Positions 24,401-33,184 of a DNA stretch of 64,000 nt are shown in pieces. The DNA comes from Euptelea pleiosperma (Eukaryota > Streptophyta > Magnoliopsida > Ranunculales > Eupteleaceae). The notes beneath the pieces are model-generated. The model saw nothing but the letters and a program-made list of their open reading frames with translations. It made no database searches and was not told the DNA's origin. The stretch spans positions 7,929,259-7,993,258 of the forward strand of contig CM068553.1 of NCBI GenBank assembly GCA_035048495.1. Direction: 5' to 3'. Position numbers and translations under genes: made by a program. Within the stretch, counting starts at the first letter, position 1; every line of letters starts with the position of its first letter.

Positions 24401-27370
24401 AACTTTAAGGATACCTCCCTTGACCTAATTTAATCATCATTTTGATTAACATTAAAATGTGACATGCATCATGCAACCGTTAATGCACCTATGAAAGGAT
24501 CATAATATATTGTGAGTACAATGCTATCGAGGTGTGATTCAAGTTCGTTTTAACTTAAGTATAAGGAGGTATTACTAAAGGGTCGGGCTCCGGGGACACT
24601 CATTTTTGACCCCCATTTTGGCGTACCCACATAGAAGATGAATCAATGGCTGATTTTTGGTGAGGAGATCATCCTCACAAAAATTCAAATCATTCTGATA
24701 TTCATAGACTGGTTTAGAAGCTGAAGAATTATGGACCGTCGATTTTTACCGTGTAACTTGAAGACCACATTTGATGGGTTTAGAAATTTCAGAATGAGCT
24801 GATTTTTTGTTGGGGTGATCTATATGGTGAGGAGATCATCCCACCCACAAAAAAAAATCAGCCATTGATTCATCGATCTTCTATGTGGGTACGCCAAAAT
24901 GGGTGTCCCCTGAGCCCGACGCATTACTAAATTACTTTCAAATTTCAAGGGGGTGTTACTAAAATAAGCATGAACAATATCATTAAACATGATTGCTACT
25001 AACTTCTTTTTGATTTACTAAAATGCTTCTTAGTCATCGTCGTCGTCATGATTATGTAGGAAAACCAAGGCCAGTAGCACATGGTGTGATCTTCAGGGAT
25101 GCAATGGGTGTCAAGCACAGAGCTTACTTAAACAAGGGGTCCAAGAATGAGATCATCATCTCAGCCGGTGCCCTCGGAAGCCCTCAGCTGTTGATGTTGA
25201 GCGGTGTAGGGCCAGCAGAACACCTTAGGTCTCACAACATCAAGGTGGTGGTGGATCAGCCTATGGTTGGCCAAGGGATGTCAGACAACCCCATGAACGC
25301 CATCTACGTCCCCTCCCCGATTGACGTCGAGGTCTCCCTCATACAAGTCGTTGGCATTACCCGATTCGGAAGCTACATTGAAGCAGCTAGCGGCTCCAAT
25401 TTCGCTCATCCATCAGCCCAAGGTCCTCAAAGAGACTTTGGGATGTTCTCTCCTCAGGTTCTTTTCCAATTTGTTCTCTCTAAGCACAGATACATGCCCA
25501 CTCACACGCACATGCTTTTGGGTATAGCTTAAAATAAGTTAAAAGTCAGCTTAAGTTAATTTTTTCAGTTTAAGCAGAAGTCATTGAAATTCGGCTTATA
25601 ACTTATGCCGAAAGCAGTTTCTAAAACTTCAGTAAAACTCTGTAAATACCTAAAATGCCCCTATATTCCTTCCATACAAATTCAAAATGACCTCTAAATT
25701 TTTTAAATCACAAAATATCCTTCAAATTCATTTCACAACTTTTTAAATTGACCAATTCAACATTTCTTAACCAATGCTTAACCCCTGTCTATAAGCTATA
25801 AGCTATAAGCTCGGGTTAAGCTTACCCAAACGTTTTTTTACTTACCTTCTTCGTTATTTAGGCAAATCAGACATGCCTCCCTATATTTATAAAAAAAAAT
25901 TTGCTCACCTCCCTTGACCATTGACTTAACCATATCCACAAGCTCTCGATTTTTATTTTTTATTTTGTTACTTTCAAACACTTGTTTCTCAAGACAGATG
26001 GTAAAGTCAACGGTCAAGGGAGCCTAGTTAAATTTTTTGAATGTAGGGAGGCATGTCTGATTTGCCTAAATAACTGAAGGAGGTAATCTAGAAAAACAAT
26101 CCCGCAAAGAAACTAAGGGCCTGTTTGGTATGCGAAAAAAAAGAGTTCCAATGGCGAATATTTAGCTGAATATTATCTTGGCTAAATATTTGTGCATATC
26201 AATATTTAACAATGTTTGGTACTTGTATTAATTAGCTGGCTTACTTCATTATCTTTCAATATGTGTGGGTCTCACATATCAAAGTAAGTCAAATATGGGT
26301 TAGGTGAGTGTGGGACCCACATATTAGGTCACAGGATCCAAAAAAAAAAAACTCATTTTTATCTTTTTTTTTATATATTAAAAAAATTCATTTTCATTGA
26401 AAATAGTAATTTTCTTGCGAGAAATTAAAATTTTCCTACCAAAACTTATTTGGTGTGAAAATATTTACTAGGGTGGCCTACCAATAATAAAATTTGGGTT
26501 TGTCTTGTAGATTGGCCAACTTTCAACTGTGCCACCAAAACAAAGAACCCCAGAAGCCATAGCCAAAGCCGTGGAAGCGACAAGCAGTCTTGACAGTATA
26601 GTTTTCAGAGGTGGATTTCTTCTTGAGAAGGTCACAGGTCCTCTCTCAAAGGGTCACATTGAGCTAGTAAGCAGGAACCCAAGTGACAACCCGTCTGTGA
26701 CTTTTAACTACTTCAAGGACCCCGAGGACTTAAAAAGGTGCGTCGAAGGCCTTACGACCATCGAGAAGGTGATCGACTCGAAAGCATTCTCCAAGTTTAG
26801 GTACCCTTACATATCCGTGCAAGCGCTTATCAACATAACATCGAATTTCCCGGTGAATTTGAGACCGAAACATGACAACGATTCGACGTCGTTAGAACAG
26901 TTTTGTAAGGATACTGTGATGACCATATGGCATTATCATGGAGGTTGCCAAGTAGGTAGGGTTGTTGATCATGATTATAAGGTTCTTGGAGTGGATGCTC
27001 TTCGGGTTATCGATGGGTCGACCTTTAATGACTCTCCTGGTACTAATCCTCAAGCCACTGTTATGATGCTTGGAAGGTAACAACATCAGCATGCAGCATA
27101 TCATCAGCATCATTCTTAAATCATGCTGATTAGTAATGGGACCATGGTTTGTTGTTGCAGGTACATGGGAATTACGATTCTGAACGAGAGGCTTGATGCT
27201 TGGAAGGTATGAACATCATCAGCATCATCAGCTTCATTCTTAAATCATGGTGATTAGTAATTGGTTTGGTGTGTTGCAGGTGCATGGGAATTAGGATTCT
27301 GAATGAGAGGATTCTGAATCAGAGTTCTACATTTGGAAGAGAATTATTAAAGAGAGTTCCTTATATTTGA
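21424..27370 (+). CDS. HOTHEAD-like GMC oxidoreductase (FAD-dependent)
   Basis: Secreted FAD enzyme of the HOTHEAD / mandelonitrile-lyase-like group; HOTHEAD oxidises omega-hydroxy fatty acids for cutin and organ separation (family knowledge). Exons: 21424-21505, 23579-24220, 25060-25457, 26511-27076, 27280-27370; 592 aa, matching HOTHEAD length. Exon 1 encodes a 27-aa hydrophobic leader (MGFGWWRLFGAALAGILCF...) and its last base joins exon 2 in frame, so the in-frame ATG at 23557 is intronic. FAD fold DYIIVGGGTAGCPLAA at residues 47-62; GMC signature 1 ARARVLGGGSCLNAGFY; signature 2 GALGSPQLLMLSGVGP; catalytic histidine region WHYHGGC; C-terminal GTNPQATVMMLGR. No internal stop. An alternative terminal exon (27161-27212) gives a 579-aa form. 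HOTHEAD itself versus a paralogue is not decided. Confidence 0.94.
22755..23181. mobile_element. hAT-type MITE rich in GGAACCG, perfect 8-bp TSD
   Basis: Termini TAGGGGTGTCAA / TTGACACCCCTA; TCTGCCTC flanks both ends (22747-22754, 23182-23189). Interior is almost wholly (GGAACCGAACC) and its reverse complement, so it folds on itself. 427 bp, in intron 1 of the HOTHEAD-like gene. A related remnant lies at about 31895-31950. Confidence 0.93.
24580..24922. mobile_element. Mutator-like MITE with perfect 9-bp TSD
   Basis: Termini G(G/C)GTCGGGCTC..GGGGACAC with long arms (TTTTGGCGTACCCACATAGA and AATCAATGGCTGATTTTT in inverted copies). ATTACTAAA flanks both ends (24571-24579 and 24923-24931). 343 bp, in intron 2 of the HOTHEAD-like gene. 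Relatives at 17160-17440, 31755-31825, 36535-36909, 54140-54290 and 60690-60860. Confidence 0.9.
27077..27279 (+). repeat. Tandem duplication creating a second terminal exon
   Basis: The stretch from TGATGCTTGGAAGGTA through intron, acceptor TTGCAG and G(T)(A/G)CATGGGAATTA(C/G)GATTCTGAA(C/T)GAGAGG occurs twice, about 120-130 bp apart. Copy 1 yields exon 27161-27212, reading Y-M-G-I-T-I-L-N-E-R-L-D-A-W-K-V then TGA (27210-27212). Copy 2 is the exon 27280-27370, reading C-M-G-I-R-I-L-N-E-R and 20 more residues. Both acceptors keep frame with the donor at 27076. Confidence 0.88.
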
Positions 27371-27959
27371 TTGAGGAGTACTTAATGAGTTTCATCCTCT
27401 TTAGTTATTAGTTATTGTTTGTTAAGATCATAGACTAAGATGTATTACTTGAGCAATCCTCTATTTAATGGAAGTGGGATCAGTGTTATGCGTCTCTCTG
27501 TGTGTATGTCATGGCGTTTCTCTCGAGGTTTTAAATGGTCCGTTATAACGGTGCCATAACGTTACCTTTACTCAGGTTAAGAAGTTCACCGGTTTCAGTA
27601 CTTCACCATCTCTCCATGTGGCAAGTTTGAGCCCAGTATAGCATGGCCAAAAAGATGATCAGATTGGGATTATTATAATTACCCCAGAATTAGGCTGATC
27701 AGTTATTTCTAGCAATTAGATTCAGCTTTTCAATCATGGGCTTTATGAACAGGCCCATAAATAGGTTTCCAAATCTATTCTGAAAAAGTGTCAGATCAGG
27801 TGACAAATTTTGACAGTATACCCACAAGGAAGATAAATCAATGGCTAATTTTTGTGGATTGCATTTGTGAACAGTCCCATTAAGGCCTTGCTTGCTATCT
27901 TACGTGGCTTATGAGTTTTACGACAGGAGAAGCCCTCCTTCCATCATGTGTCATCCTTA

Positions 27960-28470
27960 TGAAAGAACAATTTACCTTAATAGATCGGCCTGTTGAGGAA
28001 AGGTGAAACAACTATGTATACCAACGGGTCGTCGGGTCAACACAATACATGCGTAGGAACACCATCTGCTAACACGCTCCCTTAGTGGGAATACGTACAC
28101 TCCGTTGGAGACTTGAACCTGCAACCTCCCAAGCCTTATGGCTCTAATACGTACAATGTGAAAGAACTATTTACCCCAAAAGATTGACCTATTGGGGAAA
28201 GGAGAATCAACTATGTATACCAATGGATTGTCAGGCCAACACAATATTTACGTGTGCCGGAACACACCATCCACTAACACGTCTCTTCTGCGGGAACACA
28301 CTCCATTGGAAACTTGAACCTACGACCCCTAGGATTTAAAGTTCTGATATCATGTCAAAGAACCATTTACCCCAATAGATCGACTTGTTGGAGAAAGGTA
28401 TAACAACTATGTATACCAACCACTTGTCGAGCCAATACAATACATGCGCGGGAACACCATATGCTAACGG
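27960..28470. repeat. ~197-bp tandem repeat, about 2.5 copies
   Basis: Units begin at about 27960, 28160 and 28355 with (G/C)AAAGAAC.ATTTACC. Each carries CAACTATGTATACCAA, CAACACAATA and a TTGAACCT(G/A)C(A/G)AC box. Boundaries resemble GCTCTAATAC, the reverse of a Met-tRNA primer site, so this may derive from a small LTR element. Confidence 0.75.
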
Positions 28471-28621
28471 TCCTCCCCATGTTGTATGTGTGGCACCTCA
28501 AGTGATGCAGATCATGTTTTAAAAAGGAAAAAGATATAACAAGGCAGTGATGCTAGAATTGCTAGAGCCATACTTAATATACCAACCCATGAACATTTGG
28601 TGTTCCTCTTGTTATACTTAC

Positions 28622-29074
28622 TAGGACTATCAATGGATACTATTCGGATCGAATACAGGTATATTCGAATTCGGGGAAAAAAAATCCGATATCCGAATCC
28701 GATTAATTTATCGGATATCCGATAATATCCGATCCGAAAATTGGATATAGATAATATATTATTATATTTACATAATAATATATATATATATATGTAAAAT
28801 AATTATAAATATTATAATTATATATAATAAATATTTATTAATATGATAATTATAATATAATCTATTTATTATAAATATAATTATTAAATAATATATCGGA
28901 TCGAATATTATCGAATCAAATACATCAATATCCGAATTCCTATCCGAAAACTATTCGAATATTAAAATGATATCCGAATCTGAATCCAATACCCGATATT
29001 TTTGGATAATATCTCATTTTTCGAATACGGATTTGAATCGGGTTCAAATTTTCGACTATCCATTGACAGCCCTA
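28622..29074. mobile_element. hAT-type MITE (ATATCCGAAT-rich)
   Basis: Termini TAGGACTATCAATGGATA / TATCCATTGACAGCCCTA, interior rich in TCGGATATCCGA and a (TA)n core. Flanks ATACTTAC and GTACCTGC match at 5 of 8 bases, a decayed 8-bp duplication. Confidence 0.78.
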
Positions 29075-29559
29075 GTACCTGCACACAAAAAATACTCCAA
29101 TTAGTGATTTCTAGCTGTTGAATTTGAACACTTTCTTCAACTTGATCTTCCTAAACAAACCTATGGAGGGTTTTAAGGCTGCAATTGGGCGGGCCCAACC
29201 CGAGCCTGACATACTTAACCCAACTTCGGGTCGAGCTTGAGTTGGGTTTAACAGTACTCAGGCTCAGGCTCAGGCTCGAGCTTAAACTTTAGAACCCGAT
29301 CACAACTCATGTGTTCACATGCAAATTGGAGTATGGTATTCAATTGAGTTAGTCCACATTTATTGTTGCATTTATCGTGCCTCAAGCGTACAACGGTATC
29401 ATGGCATCAAGCCGTAGAGGATCTTCGTTGTTTCTGATCCAACGGTCAAAACAATTGACTTAGGTTTTCTTGATTAAAGTGAGACATACAAATACTGGGC
29501 ACTTATTGGATAATCAAGGACTTGACCCTAGCATCGATCAGCGGGGCCCAAGCTCAACT

Positions 29560-30412
29560 ACTATGAACATCAATAACGATGGCGAGTTTGTTCAATAAAA
29601 TATATAACAGAAAATAATGGAAATAACGGACTTTGTTTTAACATAATTTTTTCCGTAAAATAATGGTCGTTATTTTTGTTATAACGGAAAATAATGACCA
29701 TTATAACAAAAGGAACGACCGTTATAACGGATTCAGAAGTTCCCCATTACACTATGTACTGTTTTAACACTCAAAACAGAAAATAACGGCCGTTATTTCG
29801 TTATTTTCGTTTATACAATTGTTATTTTCTAAAAATTTTGTGAAAAATGGCCGTTATTTCAATTATTTTTCCTTTTTTCATTTTTGAAAATTTGAATTTC
29901 AGCGTCATTTTTCTATTTTTTCAGTTTTTGCCCGAGCATTACAATTTGTTATAACGGCCGTTATAACGAAAAAACGGTAACACCCCAGTCCGTTATAACG
30001 GCCCCTTTTAAACCTTGTTTAAAACCAAGGTTTAAAGGGGACCGTTATAACGGTATAACGGACTGGGGGCGTTACCGTTTTTCCGTTACAACGAGAAAAA
30101 AATGCTCAGGGGCAAAAATGGAAAAAATGGGAAAAAACAGAAAATAACGGAAAAAATGGCGAAAATTTGAATTTCAAAATTTCAAAAATGAAAAAAAAAA
30201 AACGGAGTATAACTGAAAATAACGAAAATAACTGCCGTTTTTTTTTTTCACAAAATTTTCCAAAAAATAACACTTATTATTTTCATTATAACGGAAAATA
30301 ACGGCCGTTATTTTTTGGGCGTTTTAACAGTTCATAACTTAACGGGGTAGGTCTGAATCAGTTATGACGGCCGTTATTTTCGTTATAACGGCCGTTTTTT
30401 AAACCTTGTTTA
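29560..30412. mobile_element. Head-to-head pair of ATAACGGCCGTT elements forming a ~400-bp-arm hairpin
   Basis: Centre near 30020 (TTTAAACCTTG..CAAGGTTTAAA). Arms contain CCGTTATAACGG, GGTAACACCCCAGTCCG / CGGACTGGGGGCGTTACCG and A-rich GGAAAATAACGG strings in opposite order. The right half (about 30027-30410) has its own ends AAGGTTTAAAGGGG..CCGTTATAACGG / ATAACGGCCGTTTTTTAAACCTT. Fragments of the family recur at 18361-18425, 27525-27575, 51355-51480 and 52230-52350. Confidence 0.8.
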
Positions 30413-30446
30413 AAACCATGCTCTTAATATTGCAATCCACCACTGG

Positions 30447-30780
30447 TGCAGGTCCCTCATCTGGTATAAGACACGTGGCACACTCGTAGAGATCATTGAC
30501 TGTATCGATGTTTGGCCCATCCCTAGTTGGACCTATATGCAAAAAAGTCAGCATGCCTAGTAGTTTTTAAGGATTTGATTAGAGTCATTTTCATGGGTCA
30601 ATTTTAAACCATAGATTTCAAGAGTTATTTGGAGTACTCAGATCCAAAGGTTTAAAATCACTAATCAGATTGATATTTGGTATATAGGTCCACCTAGGGA
30701 TGGGACAAACATCCATAAGGTCAGTGGTCTCTAAGAGAGTGCCGCGTGTCTTATACTAGATGAGGGATGAGGGACCTGCA
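30447..30780. mobile_element. 334-bp palindromic foldback MITE, copy 1
   Basis: Ends TGCAGGTCCCTCATCTGGTA / TAGATGAGGGATGAGGGACCTGCA. Both halves carry ACACG(T/C)GGCACACTC, CATTGACTGTATCGATGTTTGGCCCATCC and their complements, then a TGATTTCTAA..ATTAGAGTCATTTTCATGGG core. The most abundant family in the window. Confidence 0.82.
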
Positions 30781-31279
30781 AAGGGCAGGGAAGGTTTTGC
30801 CGTTAGAAAGTTGAAAAAGGAACAGACTCATGGGAAGTAATTATGTGGTCCTTATAGAGTAAGAACTTGAGTTGGGCGACAAGGGCTTCAATTGACATCC
30901 TTATAATTACGAAAACAGCCTTATAATTTCTCTTTATTTTTCTATAAACTATTTAGTTTCAAAAGGATTTTTTGATTTTTAAATTGTTCAAGAGGGTGTT
31001 TTGGTCTGTAAGTTTTCAGAGCCATACGTCACCTCTGTTTCCCCATTCTCTGGTTACTAACCTTTGGATCTGAGTAACCCAAATAATGCTCAAAATCCAC
31101 CGTTAAAAACCAACTCCTAAAAAGACTCCAATCGAATGCTTAGAAATCACTAATCAGGCTGATTTTTTGTGTGTAGGTCTAGTTGGAGATGGGCCAACCA
31201 TCCATACGGTCAGTGATCTCTAAGAGTGTGCCACGTATAAGGTGCTGCCACATGTAAGGTGCACTTGCAGTTCCCCAGT

Positions 31280-31751
31280 GTTTATTAAATTTCTAGTGTT
31301 TAAATGCAGGGGCAGAACAGTAGTTTCATATCAAGTTGACTAAATTTTGACTAATGGTTTTTGGGTACTTGTTGAGGTCATGCCAAGAGGGCAGCAACCA
31401 TGCTGTCAGTGGGCCCATTAGCCAACAATCAGCCTGATTGGTGATCATTAGCCATTCAATTTAAGTATCCAAAAAAAAAAATTGAAATCCAATGGTTAGA
31501 AATCATGAATGAAAAAGGCTTGAATCCAATAGCTAGAGATCACCAATCAAGCTAAAGGTTGGTGTGTAGTTCAATACAGTATTGTTAAACCCGGACCGGA
31601 TCAGTAGGTTGGACTGGTAAACCGGCTCTTTAACCGATTCTGGCTGGCATTCACCCACACATTTTACAAAAAATCGGCTTCTTTTGTGAAAGCCCTTAGA
31701 CGGTTCAATTCGGACCATTGGACCCGACGGTCTTTTTCAAGTCTATTCAAG
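31280..31751 (+). pseudogene. Relic copy of HOTHEAD-like intron 1
   Basis: About 470 bp closely matching 21550-22040 in order: AACAGTAGTTTCATATCAAG, TTGAGGTCATGCCAA, GAGGGCAGCAACCATGCTG, AGTGGGCCCATTAGCCAACA and AACCCGGACCGGATCAGTAG. The match begins inside intron 1 (about 45 bases past the donor) and stops before exon 2, with no coding bases. It sits in the same orientation 3.9 kb downstream of the stop codon. I infer the remnant of a tandem gene duplication whose exons were deleted; a dispersed repeat shared by both places is the alternative. Confidence 0.7.
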
Positions 31752-31990
31752 GTTGGGTCGGGCTCGGGGGACACCCATGTTTGACCCTCATAGAAGATAA
31801 ATCAATGGCTGATTTTTGGTGATGAAGCAAAACAGATGTATTTTTCTGTTATAAAGAACATAAATACATGATAACCAATGGGAGACTAACATTTATCAGT
31901 TCCGGTGGTTCTGGATCCACTTGTTCAGGAACCGGAACTGATACGAACTAGAACAGTCATACCCCAACATAATAGGTTCTGATTCTTGGT

Positions 31991-32154
31991 AAGACATGCC
32001 GACATGGGTATGCTCTCCAAGGTCGTGAGTTTGAGAATGCACCCCCTTGCGTAAACCGTATTGTGTGTACAGGAAGGCTTGGGAAACCGTAGGACTACTC
32101 CCATTACCGATGTGTGCCGGGGTACCTGCATTATCGAAAAAAAGAAAAAAAAAA
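31991..32154 (+). mobile_element. SINE-like retroposon with perfect 17-bp target duplication
   Basis: AGGTTCTGATTCTTGGT is present at 31974-31990 and 32155-32171. The body starts AAGACATGCCGACATGGGTA, has a box B-like GTGAGTTTGAGAATGC and ends in an A-rich tail (GAAAAAAAGAAAAAAAAAA). No coding part. Confidence 0.88.
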
Positions 32155-32400
32155 AGGTTCTGATTCTTGGTGATTTCTGGCGATTACATTTTAGAACAAA
32201 AAAAAAGAGGCTTAAATCACCTCATTAAAATGATCAAATCAAACGGCTAGAAATCACCAATTAAGCTGATTTTTGGTATGTAGGTCTAAGAGGTGAACCA
32301 AACATGCAATCGTCCGTGGGCCGGAAAGAGTGTACCACGCGGCTTTTATGGAGTGGTACTTCAAAGACAGCAAACTCCGGCTCAGCGAGTATATCTTACC

Positions 32401-32724
32401 TGACCACCCACAATATAAGCCAGGTGGAAATTTTTTAGAGGACACTGACCGTATATATGTCTGTCCAATCCCTAGGTATACCTAGAAACCCAAAATCAAT
32501 CTGATAAGTGATTTCTAAGCGTTAGTTGAAGTCATTTTCATGGGTTGATTTTAACAGTAGGAATTTGAGCATTATTTATCATTATTTGGGTACAAAGATC
32601 CAAAGGATTGAAATCACTGATCAGGCTTATTTTTGGTTTGTAGGTCCACTTAGGGATTGGCCAAGCATCCATACGGTCATCGTCCTCTAAGAGTGTACTA
32701 CGTGGCTCATATTATGGGTGGTCA
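32401..32724. mobile_element. Palindromic foldback MITE, copy 2
   Basis: Ends TGACCACCCACAATATAAGCC / GGCTCATATTATGGGTGGTCA; internal halves CACTGACCGTATATATGTCTGTCCAATCC and its complement. Directly preceded by a second, half copy (about 32225-32395). About 450 bases upstream of the GET3 start codon. Confidence 0.82.
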
Positions 32725-33125
32725 GTGCTTCCCCGACCGTTGTGGTCATGCAAGATTTACTCCGGGCTCAGAGCACTGGAACAGTCTATACCAGCACGTG
32801 TTAGTTTTGTGACAACGAGGTGCACTACACAGTTACACACACCTAATCGTGTGTACCATCTGCCTGTACACCACAACAGGCCACGTTAACACAGGAAAGT
32901 AGAGCTGAAGCTGTTTCTCAGCTTTCGCTTCCCAGGAACTATACCACAAAAAAGAAAAAGAAGAAAAGTTTTCCTCTCTCTGTTATTTCTGCTCTTTCTA
33001 GCCTTTTTCGATTCACTGTGGATTGGTCTCTTCTTATTAACTTACTACCGCTATAATTTCTTTCTGTTTACTTGATTTTTACTGGGGTTTTTTATTCAAT
33101 TTTAATTAAATTTGAGATTCAAAAG

Positions 33126-33151
33126 AAAAAAAAAAAAAAAAAAAAAAAAAA
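33126..33151 (+). repeat. A26 tract in the GET3 leader
   Basis: Twenty-six consecutive A residues 33 bases upstream of the GET3 start codon, followed by a CT-rich leader. May be an old retroposon tail or a nucleosome-free promoter tract; the transcription start is not visible. Confidence 0.85.
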
Positions 33152-33184
33152 GGAGACCCCTCTGTCTCTCTGTGTCTTTTGTTA

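Larger units (their letters stand above)
27371..33184. other. Intergenic spacer between the HOTHEAD-like gene and GET3
   Basis: No intact gene. Contains the tandem block 27960-28470, hAT MITE 28622-29074, a GGCTCAGGCTC-rich hAT-like fragment at 29165-29290, the palindromic ATAACGG block 29560-30412, foldback copies at 30447-30780, 31080-31285 and 32401-32724, the relic 31280-31751 and a SINE at 31991-32154. The last ~450 bases (32740-33184) are the GET3 promoter and leader. Confidence 0.7.

Noticed and set aside
27161..27279. Exon 27161-27206 spliced on to 27280 as an extra internal exon
   Set aside because: Joining after AAG at 27206 reads V-H-G-N then a stop, so the two copies are alternatives, not consecutive exons.
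33179..33184. Upstream in-frame TTG as GET3 start
   Set aside because: The ATG at 33185 gives the standard MATD-like start; plants rarely use TTG.
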